Source of the DNA: Arcticibacterium sp047623945
Lineage (GTDB): Bacteria > Bacteroidota > Bacteroidia > Cytophagales > Spirosomataceae
Length of the DNA: 64,000 bases
Direction: 5' to 3'
NCBI GenBank assembly: GCA_047623945.1
Contig: JBLHOT010000007.1
Location: 1 to 64,000, forward strand
Part shown: piece after piece, positions 44,869 to 52,713 of the stretch
Numbering within the stretch: position 1 is the first letter of the stretch
Layout of the letters: each line of letters opens with the position of its first letter
Position numbers and translations under genes: made by a program
Notes under the pieces: generated by a model
Seen by the model: only the letters and a program-made list of their open reading frames with translations
What the model was told of the DNA's origin: nothing
Database searches by the model: none

Positions 44869-47130
44869 ATGGATAAAATATTACTCGAAGAATTCGGGTT
44901 TAATGAGGTTGAACTTCAAAAGTTGGATGGTTATGAAAGTGCTAATTACATTGTAAAAGCAGATTCAAAAAAATATATTTTCAAAACATATTCTCACTCT
45001 GAAGAGACTATTGACCTCATAAATGCAGAAAATGAGGTATTGCTTTATTTGAAACTATCCAATACCGTTTCATTTCCTTGTCCTATTGCGTTTTTAGATG
45101 GTTCATTTGTCAAAGTTATTAAAGTCAAAGGGCAGACATTGGTTTGCAGAATGTTATCCCATCTCGATGGGACATTTCTAGGTAGCGTTAATCATACGAA
45201 AGAACTTTTCGAATCCTTTGGAAATTCCTTAGCAGAAATCGACCTCGCTTTAAAAAACTTTAACAACTATACCATTGCGGCAATCCAGAAAGAATGGGAC
45301 ATTCAACACCTCCATCTAAGCAAAAAATACATTGATTATATAAATAATACTAAAGACAGAAGTCTGGTACAGTATTTCTTTCTACAATATGAAGAAAACG
45401 TAATTCCGACACTTCCCTTTTTAAGAAAACAAGTCATTCACAATGATGCCAACGAATGGAATGTTCTAACGAAGAATGAACATGTTTCTGGTATCATAGA
45501 TTTTGGAGATTTTACTTATTCCTTTCTTATTAATGAACTGGCTATTGCCATAACTTATGGCTGTTATGATAAGGAGGAGCCTTTAGAGTGGGCATCCATT
45601 ATCATAAAGGCCTATCATGAAAGGCTGCCACTACATGAGAAAGAGCTAAATGTTTTATATTACCTGATTGCTGGAAGGTTAATAATCAGTGTTTGCCAGT
45701 CTGCCCATTCTAGGAAAATAAATCCTGAGAATGCCTATGCCACTGGAAGTGAAAAGACCGCATGGAAAATGCTTTATAAGTGGTTAGAAATCAATCCAAT
45801 TGCGGCTGATAACTCCTTTAGAGATGCTGTCGGTTTTCCTAAAACCAAACAAATCTCAATTGATAAAATCATCAAAAAAAGGCATCTGCACATTAGCCCC
45901 ATTTTGTCATTAAGCTATGATGAGCCAATACAAATGGCGAAATCAGCTTTTCAATATATGTATGATGCTGCCGGAAATACATTTTTAGATGCTTACAACA
46001 ATATTCCTCATGTAGGTCATTCGCACCCGACCGTAGTAGCAACTGGCCAAAGGCAAATGGCAAAATTGAATACCAACACCCGTTACCTATATGATGAACT
46101 ATCTGCATACGCCGAAAAACTACTTGCTAAATTCCCTAAAAGCCTGAACAAGGTCTATTTTGTTAACTCCGGTAGTGCCGCGAGTGATTTAGCCATCCGA
46201 ATAGCAAAAATTCATACGCAAAAGGAAAAAATATTAGTGATGGAGCATGGGTATCATGGCCATACCCAAATGGCTACGGATATTAGCGATTATAAATTTA
46301 ACCATCCGAAAGGCCAGGGACAGAAAGAATTCATTATAAAAACTGAAATTCCTGCTACCTATCGTGGAAGATATTCTGATATTGACGCTGGTAAGAAGTA
46401 TGCTCAAGATACCATTAATAAAATCAAAAAAAGCAAAGTAGGAATTGCTGCTTTTATATGCGAGCCTATAGTGGGCTGTGGAGGTCAAGTTCCTTTAGCA
46501 AAAGGCTATTTAAGAGAACTATACCCTGCTATTAGAGCTCAAGGTGGCGTGTGTATAAGTGATGAGGTCCAAACTGGGTTTGGACGTTTGGGCGACTTTT
46601 TTTGGGGTTATCAAGCTCAGGAGGTAATTCCCGATATGGTAATTATAGGAAAGCCAATGGCTAATGGACATCCTATGGGAGCAGTCATTTGTACCTCAGA
46701 AATTGCCGATTCATTTTCAAGAGGTGTTGAATTTTTTAGCTCTTTTGGTGGGAACACTGTTTCATGTGCCATAGGCCTTTCTGTACTAGATGTTATCGAA
46801 GAAGAGAATCTCCAAGAGCATTCAAAAAATGTAGGAGATTATTATAAATCTCTTTTTTTAGACCTTCAAAAAAAATATGACCATATTGGAGATGTCAGAG
46901 GTTCCGGCCTATTCTTAGGAGTCGAAATAGTCAAACCTAGTGATCAAAAACCAGACACGAAATTGGCTCATTATATTAAAAATGAGCTTAGAAATAATTT
47001 CATCCTCATCAGTACAGATGGGCCTTTTGACAACGTATTGAAGACAAAACCACCTTTGTGCTTTACAACAAAGAACGCAGAAACAGTGGTAAAGGCTATA
47101 GAACAAGCACTCCGTAATTATATCTCATAA
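44869..47130 (+). CDS. Fused hydroxylysine kinase / class-III PLP phospho-lyase (probable)
   Basis: A 753-residue two-domain enzyme. Residues 1 to about 320 are an APH-type kinase with the Brenner motif VIHNDANEWNVL (His191, Asp193, Asn198) and Asp211-Phe-Gly. Residues about 345-753 are a class-III aminotransferase fold with the PLP lysine at 595 in IIGKPMANGHPMGAVI. That GKPMxNGHP block marks the phospho-lyase subgroup (ethanolamine-phosphate and phosphohydroxylysine lyases) rather than ordinary transaminases. Context with ALDH7, DUF1338 and a lysine dehydrogenase points to hydroxylysine: phosphorylate, then eliminate phosphate and ammonia to give aminoadipate semialdehyde. The M23 peptidase domain found in some fused relatives is missing. 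Gene 1 of the operon. Confidence 0.82.
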   Translation: MDKILLEEFGFNEVELQKLDGYESANYIVKADSKKYIFKTYSHSEETIDLINAENEVLLYLKLSNTVSFPCPIAFLDGSFVKVIKVKGQTLVCRMLSHLDGTFLGSVNHTKELFESFGNSLAEIDLALKNFNNYTIAAIQKEWDIQHLHLSKKYIDYINNTKDRSLVQYFFLQYEENVIPTLPFLRKQVIHNDANEWNVLTKNEHVSGIIDFGDFTYSFLINELAIAITYGCYDKEEPLEWASIIIKAYHERLPLHEKELNVLYYLIAGRLIISVCQSAHSRKINPENAYATGSEKTAWKMLYKWLEINPIAADNSFRDAVGFPKTKQISIDKIIKKRHLHISPILSLSYDEPIQMAKSAFQYMYDAAGNTFLDAYNNIPHVGHSHPTVVATGQRQMAKLNTNTRYLYDELSAYAEKLLAKFPKSLNKVYFVNSGSAASDLAIRIAKIHTQKEKILVMEHGYHGHTQMATDISDYKFNHPKGQGQKEFIIKTEIPATYRGRYSDIDAGKKYAQDTINKIKKSKVGIAAFICEPIVGCGGQVPLAKGYLRELYPAIRAQGGVCISDEVQTGFGRLGDFFWGYQAQEVIPDMVIIGKPMANGHPMGAVICTSEIADSFSRGVEFFSSFGGNTVSCAIGLSVLDVIEEENLQEHSKNVGDYYKSLFLDLQKKYDHIGDVRGSGLFLGVEIVKPSDQKPDTKLAHYIKNELRNNFILISTDGPFDNVLKTKPPLCFTTKNAETVVKAIEQALRNYIS

Positions 47131-47191
47131 GCCTGCTCTTTAAAGAAAGAAGATTTGTAAATTAAAAACGTCAAATAAAATTTCAAACCTT

Positions 47192-48253
47192 ATGAAAACA
47201 ATATTATTGCTAGGATTAGGTAAAGTTGGAACCTTGGTAGGAATGCTTCTCGCGGAAAGGTACAAAGTGACTGCGATAAGCCATATTCCTTCTCCTTATG
47301 ATGTCCCATTGCCTTTTGACCTAATCATTGAAGATGTAAGAGATACCGATAAATTAAGTGCATTAATTAGAAAGCATGATGCCGTTTTTTCGGCACTGCC
47401 ATATAGTTTTAATGAAAGCATCGTTAAGATTTGTGTTGCAGAAAATACTCATTATTTTGATTTGTCTGAAGATGTCCCAACGACTCAATTGATTCAAAAA
47501 CTTTCTAAAACATCAGATGCCATTTTGGTTCCGCAGTGTGGCCTTGCTCCTGGTTATATAGGCATAATTGGGGCACATTTGGCAAATAAGTTCACTAAAC
47601 TAAGAGACATTGAACTTAGAGTAGGTGCCCTCCCAAGATATCCTAATGGCCAAATGGCCTATAGTTTCACTTGGTCGCCAGCGGGGGTTGTCAATGAATA
47701 CATCAACGATGCAGAAGTAATACACAATGGAAAACGAAAAACAGTTTCTTCACTTGATGGACTAGAACATATTAATATTGAAGGTCAGGAGTTTGAAGCA
47801 TTTTCCACTTCTGGGGGCTTGGGCACCATGTGCGAAACCTATGAAGGTAAAGTGGATACGTTAAACTATAAAACAATGCGTTATCCGGGTCATGCCCAGC
47901 TCATGCGTTTTTTCCTTTACGAGTTACTGCTAAAAAACGACAGACAGCTAGCAGAGAAAATATTAACCGAAGCCAAACCACCTGTTCAGGATGACGTCGT
48001 TTATATTTATGCCGTAGTGGAAGGATGGAAAGGTGAGAAACTAGAAAGAGAAGAATACTTTAAAGCCTGTTTCCCAATGAAATTAGGCGACAAAACCTGG
48101 CGTGCGATTTCTTGGACTACGGCAGCGTCTGCTGTGGCGGTAGTAGATATGGTGGCAGACGGACTATTGGCTCAAAAAGGATTTATTAAACAAGAGGATA
48201 TAGACTGGGAGCAATTAGTTAAGACACGAACTGGAAGTTATTTTTTAAAATAA
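47192..48253 (+). CDS. Saccharopine dehydrogenase / L-lysine 6-dehydrogenase-like
   Basis: A 353-residue member of the saccharopine dehydrogenase superfamily. It begins with the Rossmann motif ILLLGLGKVGTLVGMLLAER and continues with HDAVFSALPYSFNESIVKIC, then LVPQCGLAPGYIGIIGAHLA (near residue 120) and the long catalytic domain. The absence of a lysine-ketoglutarate reductase neighbour favours direct oxidation of lysine to piperideine-6-carboxylate, as in lysine 6-dehydrogenases of this fold. The glutamate-forming saccharopine reaction is the alternative. It is 61 bases downstream of the kinase-lyase gene, in the operon leading to aminoadipate. Confidence 0.82.
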   Translation: MKTILLLGLGKVGTLVGMLLAERYKVTAISHIPSPYDVPLPFDLIIEDVRDTDKLSALIRKHDAVFSALPYSFNESIVKICVAENTHYFDLSEDVPTTQLIQKLSKTSDAILVPQCGLAPGYIGIIGAHLANKFTKLRDIELRVGALPRYPNGQMAYSFTWSPAGVVNEYINDAEVIHNGKRKTVSSLDGLEHINIEGQEFEAFSTSGGLGTMCETYEGKVDTLNYKTMRYPGHAQLMRFFLYELLLKNDRQLAEKILTEAKPPVQDDVVYIYAVVEGWKGEKLEREEYFKACFPMKLGDKTWRAISWTTAASAVAVVDMVADGLLAQKGFIKQEDIDWEQLVKTRTGSYFLK

Positions 48254-48264
48254 ATTGAATTCAA

Positions 48265-49167
48265 ATGAATGATAAAATCGATGTAGCATTCAAGGTTTTT
48301 GAAGGATTAATGGCTAGATACAAAGAAAATGTTCCAGCCGTAGATTTCGTTTTGAACAATATGCGTGAAGAAGGAATTATTACTTCTAACCAGGAGATTG
48401 AAAATGATCATGTTGCTTTTAGAACGTTAGGAGTACCCAATTTGGGAATAAAGTCATTTGAAAAAATATTCATTCATTTTGGTTACCAGAAAAGAGATTT
48501 CTTCGACTTCAAATCAAAAAAACTTAACGCCTATTGGTTTTCTCCCCCGGTACCAAGTTTGCCTCGGATATTTGTTAGTGAACTTAGGGTAAATGAGTTA
48601 TCGGAAGAATCTCGTTCCATTATTCTAAAATATACTAAGGCTATAAAGGAAGACCCCGTAGACAAATTAGATTTAAATAAATGGGAAGAAATAGACCACT
48701 TTTTACATCATCCTTTATGGAAGACGCCAGAATTAGAAGAATATGAAAAACTTCAATCTGAAAGTGAATATGCCTCTTGGGTCATATATAATCGATACTA
48801 TTTAAATCATTATACCATAAGCGTTCATAGCCTCAATAAAGCTTATAATACAATTGAAAAGTTTAATACGTTTTTACATAAGATTGGAGTAAAATTAAAC
48901 TCAGCTGGTGGAGAAATCAAAATAAGTAAAGACGGCCTTTTAATACAAAGTTCCACGGTTGCTGAAATGCTAATTGGAGATTTTGCAAATGGACAAACAA
49001 AGTCTATTTCTGGCAGCTATGTAGAGTTTGCCGAAAGAAAAGTATTACCTCAGTTTGCGAATATGGATGTTTCAAAAATAGAACGAGAACACCGTCGAGA
49101 TGGTTTTGAAGCCAATAACGCAGATAAAATATTTGAAAGCACCTTCACTTCTCAAACACTAAAATAA
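48265..49167 (+). CDS. DUF1338 protein, 2-oxoadipate dioxygenase/decarboxylase (HglS-like), short form
   Basis: A 300-residue DUF1338 protein. The metal-binding histidine is in EIENDHVAFRTLGVPNLGIK near residue 50. RIFVSELRVNELSEESRSII near residue 112 is the conserved centre, and SSTVAEMLIGDFANGQTKSI then GSYVEFAERKVLPQFANMD the C-terminal block. HglS enzymes turn 2-oxoadipate into D-2-hydroxyglutarate with loss of CO2, a step of D-lysine catabolism in Pseudomonas. At 300 residues it is shorter than those proteins (about 460). Gaps of 11 bases before and 4 bases after tie it to the operon. Confidence 0.85.
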   Translation: MNDKIDVAFKVFEGLMARYKENVPAVDFVLNNMREEGIITSNQEIENDHVAFRTLGVPNLGIKSFEKIFIHFGYQKRDFFDFKSKKLNAYWFSPPVPSLPRIFVSELRVNELSEESRSIILKYTKAIKEDPVDKLDLNKWEEIDHFLHHPLWKTPELEEYEKLQSESEYASWVIYNRYYLNHYTISVHSLNKAYNTIEKFNTFLHKIGVKLNSAGGEIKISKDGLLIQSSTVAEMLIGDFANGQTKSISGSYVEFAERKVLPQFANMDVSKIEREHRRDGFEANNADKIFESTFTSQTLK

Positions 49168-49171
49168 CCCT

Positions 49172-50701
49172 ATGAAAAATACAGATTTCCTTTCTAAACT
49201 AAATATTAGTACAATCAATTTAGGCAACTTTGATGGCAGGACTTTCTTAAAAGGAGAAGGTCAAACTTTGGAAAGTTATAGCCCCGTAGATGCCAATCTT
49301 ATTGGTGTTGCTTCCCTAAGTACTCCAACTGATTACAATGCAATGATGCTAAAATGTAAAAAAGCATTTAAAAGTTGGCGTAAAAAACCTGCTCCATTGA
49401 GAGGCGAGATAGTAAGACAAATGGGCGAGGCTTTTAGGTTAAATAAAATGGCATTGGGGCAGTTAGTTTCTTATGAAATGGGTAAAAGCTTGCAAGAGGG
49501 ACTAGGTGAAGTACAGGAGGTGATAGACATCTGTGATTTTGCAGTTGGACTTTCTAGGCAATTGCACGGACTTACCATGCATTCTGAAAGGCCAAACCAC
49601 CGGATGTTGGAGCAGTGGCATCCCTATGGTGTGGTAGGCGTCATTTCTGCCTTTAATTTTCCTGTAGCTGTTTGGAGTTGGAACACTATGATTGCCCTTG
49701 TCTGCGGAAATACAACTATCTGGAAACCATCTGAAAAAACTCCGCTTTGTGGTATTGCTTGCATGAATATCATTAAAGACGTATTAGACAGAAATAATGT
49801 AGAAGAAGGCGTTGTAACTTTAGTTCAAGGCAATGGAATTATCGGTGAATTAATGGCAAACGATACTAGGCTGCCAGTGGTCTCTGCCACGGGTAGTACA
49901 AGAATGGGAAAGGAGGTTGCCAAAAATGTAGCTGCCAGACTAGGAAAGTCTATTTTAGAGCTAGGTGGCAATAATGCTATTATCGTTACCCCAAATGCCG
50001 ACTTAAACATCCTGGTACCTGGTGTCGTTTTCGGTGCTATGGGTACATGTGGGCAAAGATGTACCTCCACTAGGAGATTGATTGTACATAATTCTATGTT
50101 AGAAACTGTTAAAAACACACTTGTGAATGCTTACGGGCAATTGGTAATTGGCTCTCCTTTAGATGAAAAAAATCATATGGGACCATTGATAGATCTAGAT
50201 GCGGTTACAAAGTTTAGTGAGGCCGTGAAGAAAATCCCACAACAAGGAGGCAAAATATTATGTGGTGGTGAAGTATTAGAAAGAGAAGGCTCTAATTGCT
50301 ATGTTTCACCATGCATTGCTATGGCTCCTGCTGATGCAGAAATCGTTCATACCGAAACTTTTGCACCCATTTTGTACATTCACTCATATGACAGTCTCGA
50401 AGAAGCCATTGATATACAAAACAGTGTACCTCAGGGATTATCATCTGCAATATTTACAAGCAACTTGCTTGAAAGCGAGCAGTTTTTATCAGCATGGGGT
50501 TCAGATTGTGGTATTGCAAATGTAAATATTGGTACATCTGGAGCCGAAATTGGAGGAGCTTTTGGAGGAGAGAAAGAAACAGGTGGTGGGCGAGAAAGTG
50601 GCTCTGATGCCTGGAAAGGATATATGAGAAGGCAAACCTGTACAATTAATTATGGTGCTGATTTACCACTAGCTCAGGGTATTAAGTTTGAATTAAATTG
50701 A
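49172..50701 (+). CDS. amaB: ALDH7-family L-2-aminoadipate semialdehyde (piperideine-6-carboxylate) dehydrogenase
   Basis: A 509-residue aldehyde dehydrogenase of the antiquitin (ALDH7A1) group. The NAD-binding motif is SATGSTRMGKEVAKNV, the general-base region KSILELGGNNAIIV and the catalytic Cys lies in FGAMGTCGQRCTSTRRLIVH near residue 293. GTSGAEIGGAFGGEKETGGG (near residue 455) is the distinctive C-terminal signature of that group. It oxidises aminoadipate semialdehyde to 2-aminoadipate. It starts 4 bases after the DUF1338 gene. A separate aminotransferase is needed between its product and 2-oxoadipate and is not seen here. Confidence 0.9.
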   Translation: MKNTDFLSKLNISTINLGNFDGRTFLKGEGQTLESYSPVDANLIGVASLSTPTDYNAMMLKCKKAFKSWRKKPAPLRGEIVRQMGEAFRLNKMALGQLVSYEMGKSLQEGLGEVQEVIDICDFAVGLSRQLHGLTMHSERPNHRMLEQWHPYGVVGVISAFNFPVAVWSWNTMIALVCGNTTIWKPSEKTPLCGIACMNIIKDVLDRNNVEEGVVTLVQGNGIIGELMANDTRLPVVSATGSTRMGKEVAKNVAARLGKSILELGGNNAIIVTPNADLNILVPGVVFGAMGTCGQRCTSTRRLIVHNSMLETVKNTLVNAYGQLVIGSPLDEKNHMGPLIDLDAVTKFSEAVKKIPQQGGKILCGGEVLEREGSNCYVSPCIAMAPADAEIVHTETFAPILYIHSYDSLEEAIDIQNSVPQGLSSAIFTSNLLESEQFLSAWGSDCGIANVNIGTSGAEIGGAFGGEKETGGGRESGSDAWKGYMRRQTCTINYGADLPLAQGIKFELN

Positions 50702-50754
50702 CTTCAGCTTAATTCTGAAATTTTAAACATACAGAACTTTAATTTATTCCCAAC

Positions 50755-50805
50755 AAACGCCTATCTCCAAAACTATAGAGATTTTTTGGAGGTAGCGTTT
50801 TGATT
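50755..50805 (+). terminator. Hairpin terminator after the lysine/hydroxylysine operon
   Basis: The arms AAACGCCTATCTCC (50755-50768) and GGAGGTAGCGTTT (50788-50800) pair with one bulge and one mismatch, followed by T residues. It lies 54 bases beyond the ALDH stop. Confidence 0.65.
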
Positions 50806-50927
50806 TCGGTTGCCATATTCTAGCGTACGCAGCAATCCTAAATGGTCCGAAATCTAAGCCTCCGGATACTTCTTATTGCTCGCTATTTGCGGATCCAAAA
50901 CTTTACACCAATAATATACTTTTGGAA

Positions 50928-51374
50928 TCACCTGGCTGTAAGGACCTCAATATCAAATACGAGCGGAGAATTCTTAGGAATTGATCCCGAACCTTGACTT
51001 CCATAACCTAGCGTAGAGGGAAAAATAATGGTGGCTTTTTCTCCTACACGCATTTTGGCAATGCCTTCATCAAAACCTCTCACCACTCTTCCTGTTAGCA
51101 AAGCAAAAGAGAAGTTTCCAGAATCAAATTTCTTTCCAGAAAGTAAATTTCCTGAATAGTTAACATTAACCGTTTGCCCAGCTATCAGAGCTGCTCCGCT
51201 TAGATTTTCAGATGTTAAAATATATACCAGTCCAGAGGCCGTTTTCTCGGTCACCGTTAAATTATTAGCCTCCACGTATTGGTCTATTTGGCTATCTTCG
51301 GGGCCTGAAAAGCCATCACCATTACACGAAAAGCCCACTATGGACAAGATTAATATGATTAGGGTCCTATTCAT
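50928..51374 (-). CDS. FKBP-type peptidyl-prolyl cis-trans isomerase lipoprotein
   Basis: A 148-residue exported protein with a lipoprotein-like signal (MNRTLIILILSIVGFSC). One FKBP domain follows: VNVNYSGNLLSGKKFDSGNF, GRVVRGFDEGIAKMRVGEKA, and TLGYGSQGSGSIPKNSPLVF, which contains the hydrophobic pocket residues. It would speed prolyl isomerisation of exported proteins. Monocistronic, reading towards the terminator of the converging lysine operon. Confidence 0.92.
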   Translation of the reverse strand: MNRTLIILILSIVGFSCNGDGFSGPEDSQIDQYVEANNLTVTEKTASGLVYILTSENLSGAALIAGQTVNVNYSGNLLSGKKFDSGNFSFALLTGRVVRGFDEGIAKMRVGEKATIIFPSTLGYGSQGSGSIPKNSPLVFDIEVLTAR

Positions 51375-51400
51375 TAAATATTATAGTTTATTTTTTGTTT

Positions 51401-51634
51401 AACATAATAGTGATATCCAATTGCAACAACCACTATTTGATTAAGTTCTTGCTTACTTTTTATACCAATCTGTGTTCTTCTACTCCAAAAGCCAGATAAA
51501 TTTTCCTTTAACATTTCAGGTTTTCAATCACATTTTGTAGAAGTATGAAGATTTTTTTTGGAACAGATCTATTACCTGTCTTTTTCCAAAAGTCACACTC
51601 CTTATAGGGCTCCTTTTGTAAATACTATTTTCAC
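51401..51634 (-). pseudogene. yoeB: Decayed yoeB toxin gene
   Basis: The remnant opens with GTG at 51634 reading VKIVFTKGA, the start of YoeB toxins, then loses frame. Later pieces fit the family in shifted frames: DFWKKTGNR, SGFWSRR (typical NLSGFWSRRI) and the C-terminal IVVVAIGYHYY (family RYHY). The needed frameshifts and missing residues mean no functional RNase is made. The start overlaps the end of the yefM remnant (TGA/GTG), as in intact loci. Confidence 0.8.
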
Positions 51635-51905
51635 AGGTTATTAATATCTACACTTGCCAACTCATTGGTAACAGCTTCAACTAAAGACTTCTCCAAATTG
51701 TCCGTATTTGCCTTTTAACTCATCAAATACAAAGATTCCTTCTAGAGTTGTATTCAGAAAGAGTAATCATAACCACATCCGCCTGCCTAGATTGATGAAT
51801 TATCACGGTCTCTTTATCCTCTAACACTACGTCCAGATGAGATTTAATATTCTTCCATAATGCCCCCTTATTGTTGTTATCGTCATAACCAACTTTTACA
51901 CCCAA
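51632..51905 (-). pseudogene. yefM: Decayed yefM antitoxin gene
   Basis: The longest open piece reads NIKSHLDVVLEDKETVIIHQ then DVVMITLSEYNS, clear Phd/YefM antitoxin sequence. It has no good start codon and goes out of frame after SEYNS near 51737. A second frame then gives NTDNLEKSLVEAVTNELASV and ends at the TGA overlapping the yoeB GTG. The N-terminal DNA-binding segment is badly degraded. The antitoxin is therefore non-functional together with its toxin. Confidence 0.82.
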
Positions 51906-51944
51906 ATCTACCGAATGTCGTACGCCTTATTTCACTTCGAATGA

Positions 51945-52595
51945 CTATTCCACAGGAACGTGCTTCCGCCATTCATCGTAACTAAGACCAAACTTCTTTA
52001 AATCTTCTTCATCCGCACCATCCCAGATGTTTGGTGTGTTACCTCTATAGTCTAAATCTTTCACACCAATTTCAGAAGTAAAGAAACCGGTAGCGGTTAG
52101 GTCCCGCATTTTATTGAAGAAAGATACTCCTTGTGACATATCCGGTTTGGCATCCTCTGGATAAGCTATTTGGTCTATTAGGGCCATTCTATTAGCCTTT
52201 GAAAGTTTAATGAATTTATCTCCAAACTGCTTTTTAGATTCTAGATCTAACCACATTAATCCTCCACGCATAGGCACTTGATGGTGGGGCATGTCTTTCA
52301 CTATATATTCTATAAAGTTAGGCACACCTGAATCTGTAGCACTTCCAGAATTCTTATCAGCTGGAATGATAATATCAGCCAAAACGGCTATGGTAGCCAT
52401 TTCGTGTTTATTGAAAAAGGTCTCGGCTTTTAGTTTTTGCTCGTGAAGAATCTCCTCTTTCAACTGTCCATTTCTGGAATCTGGCAATTCCTCTACTATT
52501 TTCTTAGGCTCTACTTCACGAGCTATTACCTTCCCTGAAACCGCCACCCCAGCGGTTCCTAAACCTATATTTTTTAAGACGTCTCTTCTTTTCAT
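51945..52595 (-). CDS. Gluconate 2-dehydrogenase subunit 3 family protein, Tat-exported
   Basis: A 216-residue protein with a twin-arginine-like signal (MKRRDVLKNIGLGTAGVAVS) and the subunit 3 domain: ATIAVLADIIIPADKNSGSA near residue 70, MRGGLMWLDLESKKQFGDKF near residue 118 and GFFTSEIGVKDLDYRGNTPN near residue 170. Such subunits escort and anchor a GMC-type catalytic subunit. The GMC oxidoreductase gene lies 118 bases upstream, with no signal of its own. No cytochrome subunit is present in the window. Confidence 0.9.
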   Translation of the reverse strand: MKRRDVLKNIGLGTAGVAVSGKVIAREVEPKKIVEELPDSRNGQLKEEILHEQKLKAETFFNKHEMATIAVLADIIIPADKNSGSATDSGVPNFIEYIVKDMPHHQVPMRGGLMWLDLESKKQFGDKFIKLSKANRMALIDQIAYPEDAKPDMSQGVSFFNKMRDLTATGFFTSEIGVKDLDYRGNTPNIWDGADEEDLKKFGLSYDEWRKHVPVE

Positions 52596-52713
52596 TTTTT
52601 TTAACTTTTGAAATTCCTTCTCTTTTGTTAGGTGTGTGATGCCCCCGAATATAAAATGCTTTATAGCCTTCTTATCATCGGGCAGCTAGCACCCAACATC
52701 TGACTAAGCCATA

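Noticed and set aside
44869..47130. Fusion read as aminoglycoside resistance or as an ordinary transaminase
   Set aside because: The kinase fold is shared by many small-molecule kinases, and the GKPMxNGHP block plus the operon context point to a phospho-lyase.
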